A stretch of DNA of 35,872 nt from Spirochaetales bacterium Spiro_12 (GCA_001603165.1 LVBN01000057.1:1-35872), one strand, 5' to 3'; shown: positions 24,510 to 32,556, numbered from the stretch's first letter. Program-made: numbers and translations. The notes: generated from the sequence alone by a model not told the origin.

Positions 24510-25487
24510 TTACTGGATGGCGAGAATCTTGTCGATAAAATCGTTCCAGGCGGGGCTCTTAGCCCTGTACTCGGCCAGCATGGGCTTGCAGGCTTCCACC
24601 CACTTCGCCTTGTCGGCCGGCACATGGACCGCCACGCCCTGGGCTTTCATCTTGTCCAGCGCCGCCACCTGGTCCTCATCGTCCAGCTTAGCCTGATAGA
24701 CCGCCGCTTCCTGGGCGCAGTCGGTCACCAGCTTTTGCAGGTCGGTCGGCAGGGAGTTGTACCACTTTTCGTTGAAGAAGTAATACACGCAGGCGATGAT
24801 ATGATCCGTGATGGTGAGGTTCTTGGCCACGTCCTGGAACTTCATGGAATTGATCATCGAAGGCGAGGCCTCCATGCCGTCGATAACGCCGGTTTGTAAG
24901 GCGGTATAGATTTCGTTCCAGTCCATGGTCGTGCCCGCGGCGCCCAGGGATTTGAACATGCTGATATAGACCGCGTTCGGGCCGCGCATTTTGAGGTTGG
25001 TCAGGTCTTCAAGCTTGGTCACCGGTTTCTTGGTGAGCATGTGTCGCGAGCCTTGGGATTGACCGGCCATGGCGATCATCCCATAGGGTTTGGTGAGCCT
25101 GCTCACTTCGGCCTCCATGCCCTTGAGGACCCTGCGGTAATGGGCATTATCCTTGAAGAGGTAGGGGAACTCGAACATCATGAATTGGGGAACCCAGGTG
25201 CCGGGACCGGTTCCGGGGGCGGACACTACCATTTCCAGGGATCCGGTTCTGCACATCTCCACCTGCTCGGCCTGGCTGCCCAACTCGGCGCCGAAATTGG
25301 CGGTGGCCTTGATTCTGCCCGCCGATTGTTTATTCACCAGGTCGACGAAGTAAGCGAGTCCCTTGCCGATGGTTCCGGTGCCAGCGAGGTTGGTCGAAGT
25401 CCTCAGCTGGTATGTCTTGCCCTGAGCGCCGGCGAGGCCGGCAAAAAGTGCGAGGGCGAGGAGGACGAGGACCGCGGATTTCTTCAT
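24510..25487 (-). CDS. TRAP transporter substrate-binding protein, DctP family (system 2)
   Basis: A 325-aa periplasmic receptor. The ATG at 25487 follows GGAGG at proper spacing; an ATG at 25499 overlaps that Shine-Dalgarno. The signal peptide is MKKSAV, a Leu/Ala core and cleavage after AGA near residue 21. DctP features are a basic/Thr-rich first strand, NFGAELGSQAEQVEMCRTGSLEM, LTNLKMRGP with the conserved carboxylate-binding Arg, and WNEIYTALQTGVIDGMEAS. Identity to the system 1 receptor is low by eye, so the two systems probably take different acids. It is the first gene of the TRAP-2/oxidoreductase/transketolase cluster. Confidence 0.94.
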   Translation of the reverse strand: MKKSAVLVLLALALFAGLAGAQGKTYQLRTSTNLAGTGTIGKGLAYFVDLVNKQSAGRIKATANFGAELGSQAEQVEMCRTGSLEMVVSAPGTGPGTWVPQFMMFEFPYLFKDNAHYRRVLKGMEAEVSRLTKPYGMIAMAGQSQGSRHMLTKKPVTKLEDLTNLKMRGPNAVYISMFKSLGAAGTTMDWNEIYTALQTGVIDGMEASPSMINSMKFQDVAKNLTITDHIIACVYYFFNEKWYNSLPTDLQKLVTDCAQEAAVYQAKLDDEDQVAALDKMKAQGVAVHVPADKAKWVEACKPMLAEYRAKSPAWNDFIDKILAIQ

Positions 25488-25538
25488 GGTAGCCTCCATA
25501 GTAATACTGGAATGGGAGATTAATCGAGCGCGCAGAAA

Positions 25539-25567
25539 ATACTAGCATCGGCCACAGGGGGTGTCAA
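25539..25567 (-). promoter_or_regulatory. sigma-70-type promoter of the TRAP-2 operon
   Basis: On the minus strand, TTGACA (25567-25562), a 17-bp spacer and TAGTAT (25544-25539). Predicted start is about 45 nt before the receptor ATG. It lies in the short gap behind uvrC. Confidence 0.82.
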
Positions 25568-25604
25568 TTTTTTTGTTTTGCAATCGATTTTACAGCGATT
25601 TTTC

Positions 25605-27506
25605 TCAATAGCCGGTTTTCCTGTGCCCGTAGGAGCCGATCGCCCTTTCCTTGACCAGCAGGGCTGTCTCCTGGGATATGCCAGCCGCCTTGGCCAGGGA
25701 CGCGGTGTCCGCGGCGGCTATTCCCTCCAGAGAACCAAAGGCCTTTATAAGCTTTTTAGACCTTGCCGCGCCAATGCCTTTCACCGAACTCAAGGCCGAA
25801 AAGCGTAGGTCTTTTTCCCGCAGCTTCCGGGATAATCCTGTGGCGAAGCGGTGCGTTTCGTCCCTGACCGCCACGAGCACGCGCAGGGCGGGGGAATCCT
25901 TGGGCAGAACCACCGGTCCCAGCCTGCCGGGCAGATATAGTTCCTCGTTTTTTTTGGCCAGGCCGGCCAGGTCGCAATCCAAGCCGATTTCCCTCAGGAC
26001 TTCTTCCGCGGCCGAGACCTGGCCGGCCCCGCCGTCGACGAGAATCAGGTCCGGAAGCTCGGCTTCTTCGTTGATCAGCCTGGTATAGCGCCGGGCCACC
26101 GCCTCCCTGATGGCGCCGAAATCGTCCACCGAGCCCCTGAGGCTGCGAATGCGGAAGTAGCGATAGTTTTTTTTATCGGGTATGCCATTTTTAAAACTCA
26201 CCAAGGAAGCCACGGTGTGCTTCCCCGCGAGCTGGGCTATGTCGAAACCCTCAATGCGAACGGGCAGGGCTGAAAGCCCAAGCGCTGACTTCAGTTCCGC
26301 CAGGGCGTTCCTGTCTCCCAGCTCCCTGCGCCGTTTGATCAGCTCCTCCCTGGCATTCTGGGCCGCCAGGTTCATCGAGGCGGCATGACGCTGCTCCTTG
26401 GGGCTGAGCAGCCGCACCGTTACGCCGAGCTGCGATTTAAAATACTTTACAAGCGTTTTGGATTCCAGCTTTTTCATACTGAAAACCGATGGGGGGGGCA
26501 GGCGTTCCGCGCTGTAATACGTTGCCAAAAAACTCTGCAACGCCTCCGGCTCGTCGGAATACAGAGGCGAGACAAAGCTGTCCCGGCCCTTGAGCTTGCC
26601 TTCGCGCATCGAAAAAACGACAAAGGATATCAGATCCCCGTCGCAGTGCCAGGCCAGGTAATCCCTGGCGCTCTTGTCGAAGTCCTGGGCATTGCTGCGG
26701 CCGACAAACTGCTCCACAGCCCGCATGGCGTCCCTGAGCCGCGCCGCTTCTTCGAAGCGAAACGCCAGCGCCGCTTCTTCCATCTTGGTTTTGAGGTCCG
26801 CCGCGAGGTCGGCCGTCTCGCCGGAGAGCAGTTTGCGGATCTGCCCGACCCGGGCCATATAGTCTTCCCGACTTATTTTACCCGCGCAGGGCCCGGGACA
26901 GCGGCCGATATGATAGTACATGCAGGGGGTTTCCCGGGGCCGCATTGTCACGCAGCGCCGCAAGGGGAACAGCTTTTTGATCAGTTCGAGGTATATGTCG
27001 ATCGTCTCGGCGCTGGGGAAAGGTCCGTAGTATTCCGAGCCATCGTCGACGATACGTCTGGTGCGGAATACCCTGGGGTACTCCTCCGCGGTTATGCGTA
27101 TGGAAGGATAGGTTTTGCCGTCCTTTAAATTGATGTTGTATTTGGGATTATGCTCTTTTATAAGATTGTTTTCGATCAGCAGGGCCTCGTATTCGCTTCC
27201 CGCGAGGATCCATTCGATCGATTCCACCCGGGAAACCAAATGTCTGGTCTTGATGTCTTTTCGGCCTGAAAAATACGACGAGAGACGGTTTTTCAAGATC
27301 TTCGCCTTGCCTACGTAGATAATCGCCCCTGTCCGGTCGCGCATCACATAGACCCCCGGCGATTCGGGCGCCTGGCGCGCCAGGGCCCTAAAGCGGGCGT
27401 TCCGTGCCGCGGGGCTCTCCTCTGTCTGGGTTCCCTTCCCAGGTATTTCCCCGGCCGGGGCCTCTGTTACCGGGGGTTTCCCGGCCTCGTCTTTTATCTT
27501 GCTCAT
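25605..27506 (-). CDS. uvrC: excinuclease ABC subunit C
   Basis: A 633-aa UvrC, the dual-incision nuclease of nucleotide excision repair. Domains in order: GIY-YIG nuclease with SPGVYVMRD and IIYVGKAKILKNRLSSYF (about residues 48-80); a Cys-containing stretch with CPGPCAGKISREDY; a UVR (UvrB-binding) motif with FEEAARLRDAM; an RNase H-like second nuclease region (IEGFDIAQLAGKHTV, LILVDGGAGQVSAA); and C-terminal helix-hairpin-helix motifs (VKGIGAARSKKLIKAFGS, about 570-600). The first 30 residues are a charged, non-conserved extension. There is no Shine-Dalgarno before the ATG at 27506, whose start codon is only 17 bp from the divergent Nudix start. Confidence 0.97.
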   Translation of the reverse strand: MSKIKDEAGKPPVTEAPAGEIPGKGTQTEESPAARNARFRALARQAPESPGVYVMRDRTGAIIYVGKAKILKNRLSSYFSGRKDIKTRHLVSRVESIEWILAGSEYEALLIENNLIKEHNPKYNINLKDGKTYPSIRITAEEYPRVFRTRRIVDDGSEYYGPFPSAETIDIYLELIKKLFPLRRCVTMRPRETPCMYYHIGRCPGPCAGKISREDYMARVGQIRKLLSGETADLAADLKTKMEEAALAFRFEEAARLRDAMRAVEQFVGRSNAQDFDKSARDYLAWHCDGDLISFVVFSMREGKLKGRDSFVSPLYSDEPEALQSFLATYYSAERLPPPSVFSMKKLESKTLVKYFKSQLGVTVRLLSPKEQRHAASMNLAAQNAREELIKRRRELGDRNALAELKSALGLSALPVRIEGFDIAQLAGKHTVASLVSFKNGIPDKKNYRYFRIRSLRGSVDDFGAIREAVARRYTRLINEEAELPDLILVDGGAGQVSAAEEVLREIGLDCDLAGLAKKNEELYLPGRLGPVVLPKDSPALRVLVAVRDETHRFATGLSRKLREKDLRFSALSSVKGIGAARSKKLIKAFGSLEGIAAADTASLAKAAGISQETALLVKERAIGSYGHRKTGY

Positions 27507-27510
27507 GCTC

Positions 27511-27516
27511 TATACT
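27511..27516 (+). promoter_or_regulatory. -10-like TATACT, 7 nt before the Nudix gene start
   Basis: TATACT, then CTATAGT, then ATG at 27524. On the opposite strand the same tract reads TATAGA 9 nt before the uvrC ATG. It may serve both divergent genes as overlapping -10 elements with leaderless starts. Confidence 0.4.
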
Positions 27517-27523
27517 CTATAGT

Positions 27524-28087
27524 ATGGAAAAACAGCCTATCAGTGAAGCGCGGGACCCGCAAAGCGCAAACCCCGCCGGGCTTTTCCGCTTCTGTCCCTC
27601 CTGCGGCGGCCCCGGCATCGACTGGAGCGGACGCTTCTGGCGCTGCGGCGGCTGCGGCTTCGAATACTTTCACAACGTCGCCGCCGCGGCCGGCCTCATC
27701 CTGAATTCAGGCGGCAGCTGTCTCTTTTTGCGCCGCGCCAAAGAACCGAGGCGGGGCTGCCTGGCCCTTCCCGGCGGCTTTGTGGATCCCGGAGAGTCTG
27801 CCGAACAAGCCCTGCTGCGGGAATGCCGGGAGGAACTCGGCTGGGCGCCGAAGGATATTCGCTTTTTAGCCTCCTTCCCCAACCGCTATGAATTTCAGAA
27901 GGTCGAATACTGGACCTGCGACCTGTTTTTTATCGCCGACCTGGGTAAAAAGGAGGCGGCCCGCCTTTCTCCCGATCCCGATGAAGCCACGGGGCTGGAG
28001 TGGATCGAATTCGGCTCCCTGCCCTGGGAATCCATCGCCTTCGAGTCGACGCGGCAGGCCTTGCGGCAGTACCTTCTACGCATATGA
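27524..28087 (+). CDS. zinc-ribbon Nudix hydrolase
   Basis: A 187-aa protein with an N-terminal zinc ribbon (CPSCGG and CGGCGF, about residues 24-47) followed by a Nudix domain. The Nudix box GX5EX7REUXEEXGU is complete, beginning with GGFVDPGE and ending in RECREELGW (about residues 83-106). The NADH-pyrophosphatase SQPWPFPxS array is absent, so it is not clearly NudC; the substrate is an unknown nucleoside-diphosphate derivative. The ATG at 27524 is used, since upstream codons lie in the uvrC 5' end on the other strand. ribA starts 17 bp after the stop, so the two are likely an operon. A Nudix role next to GTP cyclohydrolase II could be in flavin or pterin intermediate dephosphorylation, which is inference. 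Confidence 0.88.
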   Translation: MEKQPISEARDPQSANPAGLFRFCPSCGGPGIDWSGRFWRCGGCGFEYFHNVAAAAGLILNSGGSCLFLRRAKEPRRGCLALPGGFVDPGESAEQALLRECREELGWAPKDIRFLASFPNRYEFQKVEYWTCDLFFIADLGKKEAARLSPDPDEATGLEWIEFGSLPWESIAFESTRQALRQYLLRI

Positions 28088-28103
28088 ACACCATGGAGCG
28101 GCA

Positions 28104-28808
28104 ATGATAATCCCGTCTATAGAAGAGATCATAGGGCAGGACATACAGGCCTTGCGGGAATGTCCCCAGGCGGAAAACTGCGCCGCCTGCCAAGAGGAGC
28201 TCTGCGTCATGATCGCCTCGGTGGCCGACTTTCCCACCGAATACGGCCGTTTTTCCATCATCGGCTTTGTCAACAACAGGGACGGCAAGGACCATGTCAT
28301 CGTGCTCAAGGGAGAGGTCGGCGATGGAGAGAATCTCCTCTTGCGCATCCACTCGGCCTGTCTTACCGGCGATGCCTTCGGGAGTCAGCGATGCGACTGC
28401 GGGCCCCAGCTTCACCATGCCTTGCGCCGGATCGAAGCCGAGGGCAGGGGAGCCGTCCTCTACCATCAGGCCGAAGGCCGGGGCATCGGCTTGGTCAACA
28501 AGCTCAGGGCCTATGCCCTGCAGGACAAGGGATACGACACCTACGACGCCAACCTGGCCCTGGGCTTCAAAGCCGACGAGCGCGATTACGCCGTTCCCGC
28601 GGCCATGCTCAAAAAGATAGGCGTTAAAAGCGTCCGCCTTATGACGAACAATCCAGAAAAGGTGGAAGAACTGGAACGCCGCGGCATCAGGGTGGCGGAG
28701 CGGGTGCAGCACGAACTTCCGCCCCAGGAGAACGATAGGGCCTATCTGCTGACCAAGAAAGAGCGCTTCGGCCACTTTTTGAAGCTTGACCACCGGGGCG
28801 AAAAATGA
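28104..28808 (+). CDS. ribA: GTP cyclohydrolase II with N-terminal four-Cys extension
   Basis: A 234-aa protein; the stand-alone enzyme is usually about 195-200 aa. GTP cyclohydrolase II opens GTP to the diaminopyrimidine that begins riboflavin synthesis. The core is intact: HSACLTGDAFGSQRCDCG with zinc-binding C86, C97 and C99, YHQAEGRGIGL (about 120-130, with a conserved Arg), NKLRAYALQDKGYDTYDAN and RLMTNNPEKVEEL. The first 45 residues carry an extra C20-x5-C26-x2-C29-x4-C34 motif not present in E. coli RibA. The DHBP synthase (RibB) domain is absent. GGAG lies 8 nt before the ATG. It follows the Nudix gene closely and is followed by a 15-bp hairpin. Confidence 0.92.
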   Translation: MIIPSIEEIIGQDIQALRECPQAENCAACQEELCVMIASVADFPTEYGRFSIIGFVNNRDGKDHVIVLKGEVGDGENLLLRIHSACLTGDAFGSQRCDCGPQLHHALRRIEAEGRGAVLYHQAEGRGIGLVNKLRAYALQDKGYDTYDANLALGFKADERDYAVPAAMLKKIGVKSVRLMTNNPEKVEELERRGIRVAERVQHELPPQENDRAYLLTKKERFGHFLKLDHRGEK

Positions 28809-28846
28809 GGGCGCCCGGAGCGTCGCATGAACCTGACAGCAAGTTC

Positions 28847-28884
28847 GCCGGGGCGGCAGCCTTGGTCGCGGCTGTCGCCCCGGC
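28847..28884 (+). terminator. 15-bp GC hairpin between ribA and the YigZ-type gene, no T-run
   Basis: Arms 28847-28861 and 28870-28884 pair fully with one G-U wobble around an 8-nt loop. It lies 38 nt after the ribA stop. There is no T-tract, so termination would be weak; RNA stabilisation or processing is an alternative. Confidence 0.6.
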
Positions 28885-28915
28885 CAGGGTCCTCCCGCCG
28901 CAATGATCAGGTAGC

Positions 28916-29557
28916 ATGGCAAGAGAAACATATCATGTGCCCCTCGGGCCCGCCCGGGCCGAGATAAGCGTCCTCAATTCCCGTTTTATCGCCAGCCTCG
29001 ATTATGTCGAAACCGTGGAGGAAGCGCGCAACTTTATAGCGTCCATCAGAAATGAATTTCCCAATGCGACGCACAACGTTCCCGCCTTCATCGTGGGTGG
29101 CGGAAATTCCCGCACCGAGTTCTGCTCCGACGACGGCGAACCCTCGGGCACCTCGGGACGCCCCCTGTTGGCGGTGTTGCACGGATCCGGCCTGGGCAAT
29201 GTAGCGGTGGTGGTTACGCGCTATTTCGGCGGCAGCCTCCTGGGCACGGGAGGCTTGGTGAAAGCCTATTCCGAGGCGGGGAAAAAAGTGCTGGAAGCAA
29301 CGCGGCGAGGAAAGATCGTCGAGGTCGCCCTTTTTTCCGCCGCCTTGCCCTATCGTCTCTTCGAACCTTTCAAGAGCGTGGTGGAAACCATCGGAGGCAG
29401 GATGCTGGAATCGGAATTCGCCGAGCTCGTGCGGCTCAAGGTGGAAATTCCCCTCATCGAGTTGGAAAATTTCCGCTCGCGCTGCGCCGACCTTAGCGGG
29501 GGAGGGTTGGAACTGATCCAGTACGGGCAGGGAAAGGCGCTGGTACCGATCGGCTAA
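28916..29557 (+). CDS. YigZ/IMPACT family protein (UPF0029)
   Basis: A 213-aa protein of the YigZ/IMPACT family. The N-terminal domain carries the two signature blocks, DDGEPSGTSGRPLL (about residues 70-83) and VVVTRYFGGSLLGTGGLVKAY (about 97-117), followed by the C-terminal alpha/beta domain of about 75 residues seen in bacterial YigZ. The structure resembles ribosome-binding and RNA-binding folds. The eukaryotic homologue IMPACT acts on translation control, but the bacterial function is not established. The ATG at 28916 leaves the normal N-terminus; only a weak AGGT precedes it. Confidence 0.93.
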   Translation: MARETYHVPLGPARAEISVLNSRFIASLDYVETVEEARNFIASIRNEFPNATHNVPAFIVGGGNSRTEFCSDDGEPSGTSGRPLLAVLHGSGLGNVAVVVTRYFGGSLLGTGGLVKAYSEAGKKVLEATRRGKIVEVALFSAALPYRLFEPFKSVVETIGGRMLESEFAELVRLKVEIPLIELENFRSRCADLSGGGLELIQYGQGKALVPIG

Positions 29558-29622
29558 AACCATTTTTATAGACCCTCAGCGAAAAAAGCCGCGAAAGCGC
29601 GAAAGGCGCAAGGGTCGCAATG

Positions 29623-31581
29623 CTATCGTTTTTTTACCAGACAACGGGGGCTTGTTCCAATCAAGTCCTCTCTTCCAGCCGCGGCCAGCGCCTGGCGGAC
29701 CAGTTCGGCGTTGGCCGGCGCCGTATACTGAAGCAGGGCCCGCTGCATAGCCCGTTCGCGGGCTCCTTTGGCTACGTAGACAGGATTGCCGTCCAGAGGA
29801 TTCGCCTCGCACCAGTACATGGCGGTGGCTAAGGTCCCCGGCGTAGGGTAGAAGTCCTGGACCTGGTCGGGGACGAATCCCGTGTCCCGGAGATACTCCG
29901 CCAGCTCGATCGCTTCTTTCAATCCCGAGCCTGGATGGGCCGAAATAAAATACGGCACGAGAAACTGCTTCAATCCTTTTTCCCGATTAAGCGCCGCATA
30001 GCGCGCCGCGAAGGCGTCGTAGCTTTTTCGGGACGGCTTGCCCATCAGCGCGAGGACCTTGTCCGAAACATGCTCGGGCGCCACCTTGAGCTGGCCCGAT
30101 ATATGATGCTCCACCAGTTCCCGCAGGAAGTCCTCGCGCGTATCCTGCATGGCATAGTCGAATCGTACGCCCGAACGGACGAAGACTTTCTTCACACCCC
30201 CAAGGGAGCGCAACTCCCGCAGAAGTCTCAAGTACTCCCTGTGGTCGGGTTCCAGATTCGGGCAGGGCTCGGGCGAAAGACAGCGCCTGTCCAGGCAAGC
30301 CCCCTGGGTTTCCATTTTCTTGCAGGCGGAACGCCTGAAATTGGCCGTCGGTCCCCCAACATCGTGGATATAGCCCTTGAAGTCGCCCATCGTCGTCAAA
30401 AGCCTGGCCTCTTCCACGATCGCCTCCACGCTCCGGGAGTTGATCTGGCGACCCTGATGAAAGGTCAGGGCGCAGAAGGAGCAGGCGCCGAAGCAGCCGC
30501 GGGACGAAAGGAGGGAGAATTTTACTTCGGCGAGGGAGGGCACGCCGCCCTGCGCTTCGTACATCGGATGCGCTTCCCTCTCGTAGGGGAGGGCGTAGAC
30601 CGCGTCCAGCTCTTGCCTGTTGAGGGGGAAGGCCGGCGGCTCCTGCACGACGATCCTGTCGCCGTAGGGCTCGATCAGTCGCTTCGCGGAAAAGGGGTCG
30701 GTGTTTTTGTACTGAATGGCGAAAGAGGCTTGGAACCTGAGCTTGGACTGCCGATCGGCTCCGACTAAAGAACCGGCATCGGGGAGCATCAAGGCGCCGG
30801 GGAATTCCGCCGCCAGGGCTTCCGGCGATATCGCGCCGACGTGCTTCGCCCATACCGTTCCGCGGATGCCCGACAGGTCAACCTCGGCCGCCGGGACGGC
30901 CCGGAGCTCTCCGGACAGCAGCGCCGTCCGGCGCCGGCCTTTCTCTTCCGCCGCGGTGTTTTTATCGCCCGCCCGCAGGCGACCCAGTATTTCCACGATC
31001 TGCCGCTCGCCCATGCCGTAGACCAGGATATCGGCCTTGGAGTCCAGGAGAATCGATTTGCGGACCTTGTCCGACCAATAATCGTAATGAGCCAGTCTTC
31101 TGAGGCTTGCCTCGATGCCCCCGATCACCACCCTCACGCCCTTGTAGGCCTGCCTGCACATCGTCGCATAATGAATTACAGCCCGGTCGGGCCTGGCGTT
31201 GGATCGTGAACGAATCCCCGGTCCGATGCTGCCGTCGGCGCGCATGCAGAGGGCGCGATTTCCGCCCGGGGCATATTCGTCCTCGGAACGCGGTTTTTTA
31301 TTGGCCGTATACGACGAAACCATGGAATCCACGGCGCCGGCGGTGACCAAATATGCCAGTCGCGGCCTGCCGAAAAGCCTGAAGACCTCCGCGTCGTCGG
31401 GGTCGGGCCTGGAGAGTACCGCCACCCTGTATCCTTCGGCCTTTAGTACCCGTCCCAGTATGGCTGTCCCAAAGGAGGAATGATCGACGTAGGCGTCGCC
31501 GGTGACAATGATCGCGTCCAGTTCGCCGGGGACCAGGCCGGCCTTTTTGAGATCCGAAGGAGTAGCGGGAAGAAAAGCCAT
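29623..31581 (-). CDS. YgiQ family radical SAM protein
   Basis: A 652-aa protein. The radical SAM motif CxxxCxxC is present as CFGACSFC (C363, C367, C370), preceded by the long N-terminal domain typical of YgiQ (UPF0313) with FLPATPSDL, VTGDAYVDHSSFG and a KxRPDRAxIxYxxM-like region, and followed by VAPEHVSDKVLALMGKPS, PYFISAHPGSGLKEAIELAEYL and QVQDFYPTPGT. The N-terminal half has a B12-binding-like arrangement, but I cannot confirm cobalamin use. The physiological reaction of YgiQ is unknown. The ATG at 31581 is used; TTG at 31590 would add three residues. No Shine-Dalgarno is seen. The end converges on the YigZ-type gene, with a 65-bp gap holding short GC repeats and T-runs. Confidence 0.92.
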   Translation of the reverse strand: MAFLPATPSDLKKAGLVPGELDAIIVTGDAYVDHSSFGTAILGRVLKAEGYRVAVLSRPDPDDAEVFRLFGRPRLAYLVTAGAVDSMVSSYTANKKPRSEDEYAPGGNRALCMRADGSIGPGIRSRSNARPDRAVIHYATMCRQAYKGVRVVIGGIEASLRRLAHYDYWSDKVRKSILLDSKADILVYGMGERQIVEILGRLRAGDKNTAAEEKGRRRTALLSGELRAVPAAEVDLSGIRGTVWAKHVGAISPEALAAEFPGALMLPDAGSLVGADRQSKLRFQASFAIQYKNTDPFSAKRLIEPYGDRIVVQEPPAFPLNRQELDAVYALPYEREAHPMYEAQGGVPSLAEVKFSLLSSRGCFGACSFCALTFHQGRQINSRSVEAIVEEARLLTTMGDFKGYIHDVGGPTANFRRSACKKMETQGACLDRRCLSPEPCPNLEPDHREYLRLLRELRSLGGVKKVFVRSGVRFDYAMQDTREDFLRELVEHHISGQLKVAPEHVSDKVLALMGKPSRKSYDAFAARYAALNREKGLKQFLVPYFISAHPGSGLKEAIELAEYLRDTGFVPDQVQDFYPTPGTLATAMYWCEANPLDGNPVYVAKGARERAMQRALLQYTAPANAELVRQALAAAGREDLIGTSPRCLVKKR

Positions 31582-31589
31582 GTGGCGCA

Positions 31590-31595
31590 ATAATA
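31590..31595 (-). promoter_or_regulatory. -10-like TATTAT, 8 nt before the YgiQ-type start
   Basis: On the minus strand TATTAT is followed by 8 nt and the ATG at 31581, with no Shine-Dalgarno. It is another leaderless-type arrangement. Confidence 0.35.
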
Positions 31596-31668
31596 CAGCA
31601 TTCCGGGCGCCCGCGCTAAGGGCCGCGGCATCGGGGGCCGCAAGCTCAAGGCTCGAAGACGATGGCTT

Positions 31669-32520
31669 TCAGCGCTGCTCCGCGGCTGTTCGCCTTACGA
31701 ATTCCAGCGCCGCCGGCGCTGTCGCCGGGGATGTATTCTCGAGCAGGGCTTCTATGCCCGGTTTTTTCTCCTGAAGAAGCCTGAAAAAAGCCGTAAAATC
31801 GAATTCACCCGAGCCCGGGGCGACGATTTCCGATTTTTCCCCTTCCGCCATGCGAAAATCCTTCAGGTGAACAGCCACGACGCGAGATCCGAAGGCTTCG
31901 AATGCCCTCTCGAAAAAATCGGCCTGGCTTTCCTTGAGCCCTTTTCGGGGAATCAAATTAACCGGATCGAAGATGATCCCCAGGGCAGGCGAATCGATGC
32001 GGTCGATCAAGGCCTTGGTCCTCTCGATGCTGGAAACTGTATGCTGATCGGCCACCGGTTCTATGGCGACAATGGAGCCACAGCGTTCGGCGATTCTGAC
32101 AAGACGTTCAACGGAACCGCAGAGAGCGTCGAAGGCCGCCTTTCCCCCCGTGTCCGGATGCCAGGAACAGTCCGGGTTCAGCGACCCGGTCTCGGTTCCC
32201 ACCAAGGAACAACCGAAATCCCTGGCGAAACGCAGATGCTCTTCGAATCGCCTGAGCTGCGTCTCCCGCACTTCCGTATCCGGGTGAACGGGATTGATAT
32301 AGCAGCCCAGTACGGCGATATCGATGCCCCGGGCGGTAAAGCTATCCCTCGTCGCCTTGGCGAATCCCGGGCTTAGGCGTCCCGGTAGGGCAGGAAAGCC
32401 AGGGAAGGCCTTGGAAAGCGCTAACTGGACGCAGGAAACCCCGCAGGCGGCAATCCTGTCGGCAAGAGGCCCCGCTTCGCAAGGACCAAAATCGTGAGCC
32501 CGAAGTCCGAATCGCAACAT
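31669..32520 (-). CDS. sugar phosphate isomerase/epimerase (AP endonuclease 2-like TIM barrel)
   Basis: A 283-aa protein of the xylose-isomerase-like TIM-barrel superfamily (PF01261). Candidate metal ligands sit at barrel strand ends: Glu in AIEPVADQH, Asp in IIFDPVNL, His in VAVHLKDFR and Glu in IEALLEN. Such proteins isomerise or epimerise sugars, sugar phosphates or inosose; the substrate here is unknown. The ATG at 32520 gives the standard N-terminus (LRFGLRAHDFG); codons further upstream overlap the divergent nuclease gene. No Shine-Dalgarno; instead a promoter with TACAGT ends 6 nt from the start codon. It is divergent from the nuclease gene with 109 bp between starts. Confidence 0.87.
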   Translation of the reverse strand: MLRFGLRAHDFGPCEAGPLADRIAACGVSCVQLALSKAFPGFPALPGRLSPGFAKATRDSFTARGIDIAVLGCYINPVHPDTEVRETQLRRFEEHLRFARDFGCSLVGTETGSLNPDCSWHPDTGGKAAFDALCGSVERLVRIAERCGSIVAIEPVADQHTVSSIERTKALIDRIDSPALGIIFDPVNLIPRKGLKESQADFFERAFEAFGSRVVAVHLKDFRMAEGEKSEIVAPGSGEFDFTAFFRLLQEKKPGIEALLENTSPATAPAALEFVRRTAAEQR

Positions 32521-32526
32521 GGTTGA

Positions 32527-32556
32527 ACTGTACTTAGTATTTGTCCCATTTGTAAA
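32527..32556 (-). promoter_or_regulatory. promoter giving a probable leaderless transcript of the isomerase-like gene
   Basis: On the minus strand, TTTACA (32556-32551), an 18-bp spacer and TACAGT (32532-32527), then six bases TCAACC and the ATG at 32520. There is no Shine-Dalgarno. The expected start falls at or next to the ATG. Confidence 0.6.

Noticed and set aside
27930-28931. 333-codon minus-strand open frame over ribA and the Nudix gene
   Set aside because: Antisense to two genes with diagnostic motifs; no Shine-Dalgarno and no domain resemblance.
29558-29622. Terminator between the convergent YigZ-type and YgiQ-type genes
   Set aside because: There are T-runs on both strands and short CGCG repeats, but the best stem is only about 4 bp, too weak to list as a feature.
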